A stretch of DNA of 8,619 nt from NCBI GenBank assembly GCA_029937135.1, contig JAPYQX010000109.1:1-8619 (forward strand). The letters are read 5' to 3'. The DNA is from Nitrospinota bacterium. GTDB lineage: Bacteria > UBA8248. This document shows, one piece after another, positions 1-6,328 of this stretch (the first letter of the stretch is position 1; every line of letters begins with the position of its first letter). Below the pieces are notes generated by a model. That model saw nothing but the letters and a program-made list of their open reading frames with translations. It was not told where the DNA came from and made no database searches. Position numbers and translations under genes: made by a program.

Positions 1-431
1 GAGCCGAAGGTGGCGCCGACTTTTTTGCCCTTCAGATCGGCGATGGAGTTGATCCCCCGGCCCGGGCGGATGGCGATGCCGACCATCTCGTCGGTGGTGG
101 GCTTCGAGTAGGAGCCGCCGACGTAGCCGACGACGCCGCGCACCTTGATGCCGCGCTCGAGAGCGGCGGGCAGGTTGGTGAAGGCGGCGGGGGCGAAATC
201 AATCTGGCCGGCCTTGAGCGACTTGGTGAGCTGGGCGCCCGTATTGCGGACGACCACCTTGGCGTCGATGCCGTGCTTGGCGAAAATGCCTCGGTCAACG
301 CCCGCGAAGACGATCATGCCGCCGTTGTTGCTGGCGGCGCCGAGGTTGAGCTTGGGCGCGGCGATGGCCGTGCCGGCCGCCCCCAATCCGAGGATCAGGG
401 CAAAAGTGAGTATCACGCGAAACCTTTTCAT
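1..431 (-). CDS. ABC transporter substrate-binding protein (NMT1/SsuA/TauA type), N-terminal part
   Basis: This encodes the first 143 residues of a periplasmic solute-binding protein; the rest lies beyond the left edge. Residues 1-25 form a Sec signal peptide: basic MKRFR, a hydrophobic core, then AIA-A before PKLNL, with cleavage likely after A24 or A25. The mature start follows the NMT1/SsuA/TauA pattern: VDRGIFAKHGIDAKV near 45-59, a GQIDFAPAAF segment near 75-84, an LERGIKVRGVVGYV segment near 91-104, and DLKGKKVGATFG at 132-143, a typical hinge-region signature. Such proteins deliver nitrogen or sulfur compounds, pyrimidine precursors or similar small molecules to an ABC permease. The ligand cannot be told from this part. 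The ATG at 431 is preceded by GGAGGAG (441-447) with 9-nt spacing, and a sigma70-like promoter lies upstream at 556-584. The permease and ATPase would be expected further left. Confidence 0.85.
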   Translation of the reverse strand, partial: MKRFRVILTFALILGLGAAGTAIAAPKLNLGAASNNGGMIVFAGVDRGIFAKHGIDAKVVVRNTGAQLTKSLKAGQIDFAPAAFTNLPAALERGIKVRGVVGYVGGSYSKPTTDEMVGIAIRPGRGINSIADLKGKKVGATFG

Positions 432-555
432 TTACGTTCTCTCCTCCAGGCAGAAAGCCGCCTGGTGCTGGGGGACCTGGCAAAGTTCCGCACCAATTTC
501 GTCCCGTGGTGAAATAGGCCTTTCCGGTAAACGCTCATCGAAAATGAGAGCAACA

Positions 556-584
556 ATTATAAGGGAACAGGGCCCCGGCATCAA
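556..584 (-). promoter_or_regulatory. Sigma70-like promoter of the substrate-binding protein gene
   Basis: Read on the minus strand there is a -35 box TTGATG (584-579, four of six consensus bases), a 17-nt spacer and a perfect -10 box TATAAT (561-556). Transcription would begin near 549, giving a leader of about 118 nt before the ATG at 431. It is the best promoter match in the window and implies that this gene is transcribed independently of the sulfurtransferase gene upstream of it. Confidence 0.6.
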
Positions 585-780
585 GGAATATCGCAATGAG
601 GCAATCCCCGAAAAAAGAGCCGTATTCATGAAACAAACCGGCGGGGGTTCTATTCTGCGAGAGCGCGGATTTTTCGGGGTCTTTTTGGGCGCTTCCCAGG
701 CTTTCAGGTCGAGAGGCGTTTCCCCATATTCGCCTGAATCGACACTTGACTGGCCAATCTAAATTATACCTGAATGAAAT

Positions 781-807
781 TTAACGTATTGTAAAATAAT
801 ACATTAA
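781..807. repeat. AT-rich inverted repeat downstream of the sulfurtransferase gene
   Basis: The arms are TTAACGTATT (781-790) and AATACATTAA (798-807) around a 7-nt centre. They pair over 10 positions with one G-U/mismatch. The repeat begins 12 nt after the TAA stop of the sulfurtransferase. The stem is AT-rich and no U-tract follows on the minus strand, so it is a poor intrinsic terminator. It could be a weak terminator, a 3'-end stabilising hairpin, or an operator for the downstream gene. Confidence 0.5.
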
Positions 808-819
808 CGGTTCAATAAA

Positions 820-1659
820 TTACCGGCCCGGGATCTCGATGGGCATTCCCTCCCGGTTGCCCCATTCCTTCCACGAACTCATATAGTTACGCACCTTGTG
901 GTAACCCAAGAGCCTGAGGGCGAGATAACCGTGCGCCGCACGGTAGCCCGTCTGTCAGTAGGCGGTTACTTCTTTTTCGGGGGTGAGGCCGATGGCCTCG
1001 AATTGCGCCCTGAGTTCCGGGGCGGGCTTCATCTCCCCCTCCGGGGTGAGGTGCTCGGTCCACTCCTGCCAGACGGCGCCGGGCAGGGCGCCCCCTCTTT
1101 TGGCCCGGGCGTCTGTGCCCAGCCACTCGCCCTCGGTCCGCGTGTCGAGGAGCATGTGGTTATCGTCTTCGATGGCGGCGAGTACGTCCTTGTAGGTGGC
1201 GATGCGGCCGCGCTTTAAATTGAATTCAAAATTCGCGGCCTTGGGCGGCTCGGCGTCCCGTGTTGTTGATAGCCCGGCCCGCTCCCAGGCGGCGTAGCCG
1301 CCGTCGAGTACGTGGACATCCGCGTGGCCGAAAAGCTCGAGGAACCAGAACCCCCGGACACAGGTGTTCCCGACCCTGTCGTCGTAGAAGACTATCGTAT
1401 TCTCGAACGACACCCCGCGGTTTCCGAGGAGGAAGGCCCACATCCTGAGAAACGACATCAGCGGGGCCTCGTCCGAATCGTCGCAGTTGACCCCGTAGAC
1501 GTTGAAATGCCGCGCGCCGGGGATATGACCCATGCTGAACCGCTCGCCGGGCCGGGTGTCGATGATCCTCAGATTCGGGTCGCTCATCCGCTCGTTGAGT
1601 TGGGCGGGCGTCCAAAGCAAATCGGGATTGTCATAGCCTTTCGGATTTTCGGCGTTCAT
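820..1659 (-). CDS. Selenocysteine-containing two-domain rhodanese-type sulfurtransferase
   Basis: A thiosulfate/3-mercaptopyruvate sulfurtransferase-like protein of 279 residues, the usual family length, which moves sulfane sulfur to a thiophilic acceptor through an active-site chalcogen. The N-terminal rhodanese domain (about 16-133) has DTRPGERFSMGHIPGA, with FYDD (91-94) at the non-catalytic position. The C-terminal domain (about 150-275) has LLDTRTEGEWLG, then VTAY-TGA-QTGYRAAH. The in-frame TGA (957-955, codon 235) falls on the catalytic Cys of the CxxGxR loop. Frame conservation resumes at once (QTGYRAAHGYLALRLLGY, SSWKEWGNREGMPIE) and ends at TAA 822-820, so I read codon 235 as selenocysteine. 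A SECIS-like hairpin follows it. The start is ATG 1659, with GGAGG at 1666-1670 and 6-nt spacing, rather than the TTG at 1674. It lies 46 bp behind the SDR gene. A nonsense mutation or sequencing error is the alternative, but is less likely given the hairpin and the exact position. Confidence 0.85.
928..944 (-). promoter_or_regulatory. Predicted bacterial SECIS hairpin
   Basis: On the minus strand the RNA ACCGUGC-GGC-GCACGGU forms a perfect 7-bp stem with a GGC loop. There are 17 nt between the UGA and the loop, within the 16-37 nt range described for bacterial SECIS elements. The loop begins with G, the other common requirement for SelB recognition. A lower stem GGGC/GCCC (949-946 with 921-918) can pair across an asymmetric 1x6 internal loop. 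The element lies in coding sequence, as is normal in bacteria. SelB binding is inferred, not shown. Confidence 0.7.
955..957 (-). other. In-frame TGA, predicted selenocysteine codon (Sec235)
   Basis: This TGA replaces the codon for the catalytic Cys in the rhodanese loop, giving U-Q-T-G-Y-R where the family has C-Q-T-G-x-R. UGA is not Trp here, since neighbouring genes end with TGA and use TGG for Trp. The upstream 234 residues and downstream 44 residues are in the same frame and both match the family. Confidence 0.83.
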
Positions 1660-1705
1660 GAAAAACCTCCGCAAAAGGTTGCTAGTCGTTAGGGCTTAGC
1701 CGCCG

Positions 1706-2452
1706 TCAGTCGGTCCAGAAGCCGCCGTTCACGTCCAGCGCCTCGCCGTTGATGTGGCCCGCCTCCTCGCTGGCCAGAAAGAGAACCGCCGGCCAGACAT
1801 CCTCGGGCACGGTGAGGCGGCCCAGGGGGTGCGACCGGACCGCGTTGGCGAGCATCTCGGGCGGCGACTCGAAATGGAGCCCCGTGTCCGCGGGACCCGG
1901 AAGAACGCAGTTCACGGTGATGCCGGTTTTGGCGAGCTCTCGGGCGAGGTTGAACGTCATCGCGAGCAGGCCCGCCTTCGCCGCCGAGTAGTGGATGTTG
2001 GGTCCGATGCCACCCATTTTCCCGGCGATGGACGAGAAGCTGATGATGCGGCCCGAGGGGGAGGCCTTGAGGGCCTCGATCGTCTCCTGGATGGCGAAGT
2101 AGGGGGCCAGGAGGTTGACGCCCAGAACGTCGGACCAGTCCTTTTCGGTCAGCCCCAGCGTCTCGCGGATGGGCATGTATCCTGCCACGTTGACCAGGAC
2201 ATCGCAGCCGCCGAGCCATTCGAGCGCGCCGCGAAGCTCTTTTTTCAGGGCGGCCACATCGGTCAGATCGCAACTCGATTTCAGGAGACGGTCCTCGGGG
2301 CCCTCAAGGGCGTCCAGGCGCCCGCCCTCGCGGTCGGTGGCAAAAACTTTTGCCCCCGCTTCGAGGAAGCCGCGGAGGATTCTACTCCCGATGTCACCGG
2401 CGGCCCCGGTGAGGATGACCTTGCGCCCGCTGAAATCGAAACGAATGGGCAT
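1706..2452 (-). CDS. Short-chain dehydrogenase/reductase (SDR) family oxidoreductase
   Basis: A classical SDR of 248 residues, the normal length, which would oxidise or reduce an alcohol/ketone with NAD(P)(H) in the cytoplasm. The Rossmann fold opens with TGAAGDIG (15-22), a variant of TGxxxGxG with Asp in place of the central Gly. D40, at the end of the second strand (FATDRE), suggests NAD(H) preference. NVAG (88-91) stands for NNAG. The catalytic set is N113, S140/S141 in ISFSS, Y155 and K159 in YSAAK. The C-terminal part has LPGPADT and GHINGEALDVNGGFW, typical of the FabG-like/classical group. The substrate cannot be told. I chose ATG 2452, with GGGAG at 2460-2464 and 7-nt spacing, over ATG 2476, which has no ribosome-binding site. 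It precedes the sulfurtransferase gene by 46 bp and is probably co-transcribed with it. Confidence 0.9.
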   Translation of the reverse strand: MPIRFDFSGRKVILTGAAGDIGSRILRGFLEAGAKVFATDREGGRLDALEGPEDRLLKSSCDLTDVAALKKELRGALEWLGGCDVLVNVAGYMPIRETLGLTEKDWSDVLGVNLLAPYFAIQETIEALKASPSGRIISFSSIAGKMGGIGPNIHYSAAKAGLLAMTFNLARELAKTGITVNCVLPGPADTGLHFESPPEMLANAVRSHPLGRLTVPEDVWPAVLFLASEEAGHINGEALDVNGGFWTD

Positions 2453-2630
2453 TTTTTCGCTCCCTTTCAAAAACATGAGGCCAAAAAATATGAGGCCGGA
2501 AAATTTGCCGCCGAAAAAAAACGAGGCCGGATTTCAAATATGATGCCGAATGTAAAACATGACGCCGATAGCCGTGTCCCCAGGAATAGCACGGCGCCCC
2601 GCCGGGCTCAACGGTCTCCGGCCGGGCGGC
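2453..2630. other. Intergenic region with degenerate short repeats
   Basis: The 178 bp between the acyltransferase and SDR genes holds no gene. The half next to the acyltransferase is very GC-rich and includes a short CGGCG/CGCCG hairpin at 2592-2604 without a T-tract. The half next to the SDR gene is A-rich on the plus strand and carries repeated ATGAGGCC-like words at about 2475, 2490, 2521, 2540 and 2559, separated by A/T-rich spacers. I see no convincing promoter. Confidence 0.4.
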
Positions 2631-3287
2631 TCAGGGTGGGCTCCCGGCCCTGAATTCCCGGTTCAACTCCTCGAGCGCGGCCCCCACCTTTTGGGCGATC
2701 AGGTTCCGCGTCTCCCGCCCCCGGCCCTCGGGCGCGGGAATCGGCTCGCCCGCCCAAAACACCATCCGGGTCCGGTTTGTCAGGCCCGACGGCCAGCTGA
2801 AAAGCGTGTTCGTATTCTCGAGGTAGATCGGAACGACGGGCGCTCCCGTCAGGGAGGACAGGAGCCCCACGCCTTCCTTGTAGCCCTGCTCTCCGAGGGA
2901 ATCGACGATTCCTCCCTCGGGAAAAATGACGACGGCCTCGCCCTGGCGGAGGAGGCCCATCGCCGTGCGGAAGGTGGAGCCCAGCGCTTTTTCCGGGTCA
3001 ACGGGAAACGAGCCGAAGGCCCTGATCACGGCGGCGAAGGCGCGGTTCCTGAAAAGCTCGATCTTGGCCATATAAAAAACGGGGCGGGGGATGAACGTGC
3101 CCAGGACGAACGGGTCGATATAACTCCGGTGGGTCGAGGCGATGATGAGCGGCCCCTCGGCGGGGATTCGCTCGGTTCCCCGGACGCTGCACTCCCCGAA
3201 GGCCATCCGGAAGTAAGCCGCTAATATCGCCTTGAGCCATCGCGGCTGGCCGTTGTTGGGAAGCCTTCCGGGCAAATCGAGCGCCAT
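2631..3287 (-). CDS. PlsC-like 1-acyl-glycerol-3-phosphate acyltransferase family protein
   Basis: A 218-residue lysophospholipid acyltransferase-family protein, expected to transfer an acyl chain to a lysophosphatidate-like acceptor at the inner membrane. Motif I is HRSYID (H53-D58, the HX4D catalytic pair). A motif II-like region is NRAFAAVIRAFGSFPVD (81-97). Motif III is FPEG (122-125), and motif IV is VPIYLEN (152-158). After FPEG the usual Thr-Arg is replaced by Gly-Ile, removing the arginine that normally contacts the glycerol-phosphate phosphate, so the acceptor may not be lysophosphatidate. The length matches soluble or peripheral members of the family. An upstream frame extension to 3461 is antisense to the neighbouring gene. 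ATG 3287 follows GGAGAGAG (3289-3296) and lies 22 bp after the Gfo/Idh stop, indicating co-transcription. Confidence 0.85.
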   Translation of the reverse strand: MALDLPGRLPNNGQPRWLKAILAAYFRMAFGECSVRGTERIPAEGPLIIASTHRSYIDPFVLGTFIPRPVFYMAKIELFRNRAFAAVIRAFGSFPVDPEKALGSTFRTAMGLLRQGEAVVIFPEGGIVDSLGEQGYKEGVGLLSSLTGAPVVPIYLENTNTLFSWPSGLTNRTRMVFWAGEPIPAPEGRGRETRNLIAQKVGAALEELNREFRAGSPP

Positions 3288-3309
3288 GCTCTCTCCGTGC
3301 GGGCGTGCG

Positions 3310-4329
3310 CTACTCGTAAAGCTCGGCCATTTCGACCTTGCGGTCCTCGCGGGCCGAGAGGGTGATGGCCTCGACGACGGCGGCGGCGCGGAGGCCCGCG
3401 TGGCCGTCCACCTCGGGGGCCCGCCCCTCGCGGATGGCGGCGGTGAAATCGGCCAGCTCATCCACCAGATTCACCGCGGTGGGGTCGCCTTCCACCTCCC
3501 AGTCGCTCACCTCGGGCGCCTCGGTGCCCTTGCGCTGGATCGTCAGCCGCCTTCCCTCGTCCACGGCGAAGGCGTTGGCCTCGGTGCCGAAAATGTGGAT
3601 GAAATACACCTTCGGGGTGAGCATGTTCGAGGCCAGATAACCATGCGCGCCCGATTCGAATTCGAGAAGGGCCGCCGTCACATCGTCGAGATTCGTGGTC
3701 GTGGTGATGGAGCGGCTCGAGGCGAACACGCTCTTGATGGGCCCGAGGAGGTACTGAAGGGTGTCGGCGTGGTGAATTCCCAGGCCGGTCATCGAGCCCG
3801 AGGGGCTCTCGCCGGGGGTGGCGCGCCAGCTGGCGGGATCAACCTTGTCAGCGAAACCGTAGGAAAAATTGGCCTCGGCCTGGATGGCCCGGCCCATCCC
3901 GCCCGATTCGATGAGTCGCTTGAGCGCGCGGTGGGCGGGCTGATACCGCCTCTGGTGACCTACGGCGAGGCGGACGCCGGCGCGCTCGCAGGCGGCGATG
4001 GCGCGCTGCCCGTCGGGCACATGAAGGACAAAGGGTTTTTCGACGAAAACATGCTTGCCGGCTGAGGCGGCTTCCTCGACCATCCTCGCGTGGGTGGAAT
4101 GGGGGGTGGCGAGGATGATGGCTTCCGTCCCGGTGTCGGCAAGGGCCTCCTCCCAGTTGGCCACTGGGCGGCATCCGTGCTCCGCCGAAAACGCCTCGCG
4201 GGTCTCCCTGGTCCGGGCGAAACACGCGCTCACTTCAAGGCCCGCCACTTTTTTCGTCGCCCTGGCGAACTCACCGCCCCACCAGCCGAGGCCGACGAGG
4301 CAGGTGCGTACCGGATCTTCCGAATACAT
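3310..4329 (-). CDS. Gfo/Idh/MocA family oxidoreductase
   Basis: A 339-residue NAD(P)-dependent dehydrogenase of the glucose-fructose oxidoreductase/inositol dehydrogenase family, normal in length. The N-terminal Rossmann domain begins VRTCLVGLGWWGGEF (glycine motif at 13-18). The family's EKP signature is at 97-99 (FVEKPFVL), followed by GHQRRY (124-129). The second domain carries GIHHADTLQYLLG (184-196), where the His/Asp of the usual GxHxxD motif line the active site. These enzymes act on sugars, inositols or related hydroxy compounds; nothing here identifies the substrate. ATG 4329 has GGGAG at 4339-4343 with 9-nt spacing. The acyltransferase gene follows at 22 bp. Confidence 0.9.
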   Translation of the reverse strand: MYSEDPVRTCLVGLGWWGGEFARATKKVAGLEVSACFARTRETREAFSAEHGCRPVANWEEALADTGTEAIILATPHSTHARMVEEAASAGKHVFVEKPFVLHVPDGQRAIAACERAGVRLAVGHQRRYQPAHRALKRLIESGGMGRAIQAEANFSYGFADKVDPASWRATPGESPSGSMTGLGIHHADTLQYLLGPIKSVFASSRSITTTTNLDDVTAALLEFESGAHGYLASNMLTPKVYFIHIFGTEANAFAVDEGRRLTIQRKGTEAPEVSDWEVEGDPTAVNLVDELADFTAAIREGRAPEVDGHAGLRAAAVVEAITLSAREDRKVEMAELYE

Positions 4330-4366
4330 CCCGGATGTCTCCCAAGCAGTATGCGATTTAATCTGG

Positions 4367-4396
4367 GTTCCTGCTTCGTGCGTTCCTGCTTTGTGC
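4367..4396. repeat. 15-bp direct tandem repeat upstream of the Gfo/Idh gene
   Basis: Two adjacent copies, GTTCCTGCTTCGTGC (4367-4381) and GTTCCTGCTTTGTGC (4382-4396), differ at one base. They lie 38-67 bp upstream of the Gfo/Idh start, in the 142-bp gap after the ClC gene. Position and spacing would suit paired regulator sites, but a slippage duplication explains them equally well. Confidence 0.6.
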
Positions 4397-4415
4397 GGAT
4401 AGTCTACCCGTTTCC

Positions 4416-4468
4416 GGCGGTTATTTCCGCCTCCGCCCGGTGTTTTGGCGCCCTTGGGCCGGAGGCCC
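4416..4468 (-). terminator. GC-rich hairpins after the ClC stop, possible weak terminator
   Basis: Just past the ClC TAG (4474-4472), the minus strand can form GGGCC-TCC-GGCCC (4468-4456) and then GGCGG-AAATAA-CCGCC (4431-4416). Neither is followed by a U-tract, so intrinsic termination is doubtful. They may instead protect the 3' end. Confidence 0.25.
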
Positions 4469-4471
4469 CGG

Positions 4472-6220
4472 CTACTTTTCCGATTGAAGGTCGGCGAGCG
4501 CCTTGCCGAAGGCGTTCATCACGTCCTCGACCGTAATGATACCGAGTAGAAGACTCGGGTCCTCCCGGCTGACGACGGGGAGGCGCGATATCCGCCGGGC
4601 GCCGAGTTTGGCCATGGCCGAATCGAGGGATTGGTCCGGGTGGGCATGGATGATGTAGCTTGTCGTGGCCGCCTCGATCACCGCCTGGTCGTCCAGGCCC
4701 GCGCCCTGGGCCTTACGCAGGTCCGACTCGCTCACGATTCCGGCCATGCGGCCGGCGGCGTCCATGACCGGGAGGCCCGTGTACCCGAGCGTTTCCAACC
4801 GCTCGATCGCATCCCTCACAGTGGTGTTCGCCTCCACCGTTTCCACATCCGGGATCATCGCGTCCGCCACATGAATTTCGTGAAGCAGGTGCTCGGTCTC
4901 ATGGTTGGGCAGCTGAACGCCGTCCTGGATGGAGAGGGAGCTATAGAGCGGCTCGGGATCCCAGCGCCGGGCGAGGGTGTAGGAAATCGTGTTGGCGACC
5001 ATCAGGGCGAGGATAATATTGTAATCCTGGGTCAGCTCGAAAATCATGATAACCGAGGTCATCGGGGCGCGGACGACGGCGGCGAAGGCGGCGCCCATGC
5101 CGACGAGGGCGTAGCCCCCGGGGCCGATCACGAGTTCGGGGAAGAAAAAATCGGCGATGGCGGCGACCGAGCCGCCAGCCATCGCGCCCATGAACAGCGT
5201 GGGCGCGAAGATTCCGCCCGACGAGCCCGTCCCGTAGGATATCGTCGTCGCGCACAGCTTGAGCGTTAGCAGGGCGAGGAAGAACCATATCGAATAGCCC
5301 TCGGTGAGCGCCTTTGTGACCCAGGGGTAGCCCACGCCGAACACCTGGGGGAACCAGATTCCGATAACGCCCACGGCCAGCCCGCCCAGGGCGGTGGCGG
5401 CGACGGCGCGGCCGCCCGAAAGAGCGAGCCAGCTGCTCCTGAGAAGGAGCAGCCCGCGCTTGAAGATTACGCTGATACCCGCGCACACCACGCCGACGAT
5501 GGCATAGGGAATCAGCTCCCAGTAGGAGGTGAGCGAGTAGGCGGGGACGATAAAGGCCGGGTTGTCCCCGAGGAGGACGCGGGTGACGACCGAGGCCGTG
5601 ATCGAGGCGACCACGATAGCGCCGAGGACGCGGGTGTTGAGGTCGCCGACCAGCTCCTCGAGGGTAAAGGTGACGGCGGCGAGGGGGGTGTTGAATGCCG
5701 CGGCCAGACCCGCAGCCGCGCCCACGGGGACCAGCGATTGAATGCTCGTGCGGCCGAGCGAGAATACCTGACCGAGCCAGCTGGCGATCCCCGCGCAGAT
5801 ATGGACAGTGGGGCCCTCCCGGCCCAGGCTCGATCCGGTCCCGATGTTCAGCGCGCCGATGAAAAATTTTCCGATCCAAACCCGCGCCGGGATGACTCCG
5901 TTGTGGACGATGTAGGCGATCTTCGTTTGGGGGATTCCGCTTCCCCGCGCCTCGGGCACCGCGCGGAGAATCAGGGCGGCGACGAGAGCGCCGCCGGCCG
6001 GGATGAGCGCAACGAGATACCAGGGCCGCAAAATTTCCGAAAGGTCGCGGGAGCCGAAGGAAATTTCGTGTATCAGTCCCAGGCTGAGATGAAACGCGAC
6101 GGCGGCGAGGCCAGCGACGACGCCGACAAGAATCGTGAGAAAATAGAAGGTTGTTTCTTCATTGGCGCCGAAGTGGTGGAGCCACTCCAGCAGGCGGACC
6201 TTGAGTTTCTTGTTTTCCAT
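4472..6220 (-). CDS. ClC-family chloride channel/H+ antiporter with C-terminal CBS domains
   Basis: A 582-residue integral membrane protein of the ClC family. Many hydrophobic helices span about 24-415. The selectivity sequences are present: GSGIP (93-97), GREGP (133-137, gating Glu E135) and GGIFAP (335-340). Y426 in EPLYSSL matches the anion-coordinating Tyr445 of E. coli ClC-ec1. E188-E189 in FTLEEL match its 202-203 pair, including the internal proton glutamate. The expected activity is therefore Cl-/H+ exchange rather than simple channel conduction. Two CBS domains follow (about 452-507 and 519-572), which in this family bind adenine nucleotides and regulate gating; ClC-ec1 lacks them. 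I chose ATG 6220 with a weak GGTGG at 6229-6233. An in-frame GTG at 6232 would add four residues but has no ribosome-binding site. Confidence 0.93.
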   Translation of the reverse strand: MENKKLKVRLLEWLHHFGANEETTFYFLTILVGVVAGLAAVAFHLSLGLIHEISFGSRDLSEILRPWYLVALIPAGGALVAALILRAVPEARGSGIPQTKIAYIVHNGVIPARVWIGKFFIGALNIGTGSSLGREGPTVHICAGIASWLGQVFSLGRTSIQSLVPVGAAAGLAAAFNTPLAAVTFTLEELVGDLNTRVLGAIVVASITASVVTRVLLGDNPAFIVPAYSLTSYWELIPYAIVGVVCAGISVIFKRGLLLLRSSWLALSGGRAVAATALGGLAVGVIGIWFPQVFGVGYPWVTKALTEGYSIWFFLALLTLKLCATTISYGTGSSGGIFAPTLFMGAMAGGSVAAIADFFFPELVIGPGGYALVGMGAAFAAVVRAPMTSVIMIFELTQDYNIILALMVANTISYTLARRWDPEPLYSSLSIQDGVQLPNHETEHLLHEIHVADAMIPDVETVEANTTVRDAIERLETLGYTGLPVMDAAGRMAGIVSESDLRKAQGAGLDDQAVIEAATTSYIIHAHPDQSLDSAMAKLGARRISRLPVVSREDPSLLLGIITVEDVMNAFGKALADLQSEK

Positions 6221-6328
6221 TTTACTGTCCACCGGGGTTGCCCGGTTTCCCTCGGAGCCCTCAGCCTCGGAGGAGGCTCTCAGGCGGGGTGGAGTCCTTG
6301 GACCGAAAGCCCCTGGCTCGAAGAGCGC
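6221..6328. other. Spacer between VOC and ClC genes with a short hairpin
   Basis: This 108-bp gap contains the inverted repeat AGCCTC-GGAG-GAGGCT (6263-6278), a 6-bp stem with a 4-nt loop and no T-tract. It could attenuate read-through from the VOC gene. No promoter is evident. Confidence 0.3.

Larger units (their letters stand above)
432..819. other. Intergenic region between sulfurtransferase and substrate-binding protein genes
   Basis: This 388-bp stretch has no convincing gene. Short frames in it lack family resemblance, and the larger plus-strand frame crossing it is antisense to the substrate-binding gene. It holds the promoter at 556-584, an AT-rich inverted repeat at 781-807 and a second minus-strand TATAAT (768-763) without a recognisable -35 box. 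The part at 750-822 is markedly more AT-rich than the surrounding genes, as expected for a regulatory segment. Confidence 0.6.

Noticed and set aside
145..762. Plus-strand open frame of 205 codons
   Set aside because: It is antisense to the substrate-binding protein for much of its length, has no family resemblance and lacks a ribosome-binding site; GC-rich codon use leaves such frames open.
763..768. Second perfect TATAAT on the minus strand
   Set aside because: No acceptable -35 box lies 15-19 bp upstream, and a better promoter for the same gene is at 556-584.
955..957. UGA read as tryptophan, or as a true stop making a pseudogene
   Set aside because: Other genes here end with TGA and use TGG for Trp. 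A random nonsense mutation would not be expected exactly on the catalytic Cys codon with a SECIS-like hairpin behind it and an intact downstream frame.
1754..2653. Plus-strand open frame of 299 codons
   Set aside because: It is antisense to the SDR gene, whose catalytic motifs are clear, and its translation resembles no family.
3232..4065. Plus-strand open frame of 277 codons
   Set aside because: It is antisense to the Gfo/Idh gene; the Gly/Ala-rich translation is the usual shadow of a high-GC gene.
4941..5879. Minus-strand open frame of 312 codons in another frame of the ClC gene
   Set aside because: It is Arg/Pro-rich, without motifs, and fully inside the well-supported ClC gene.
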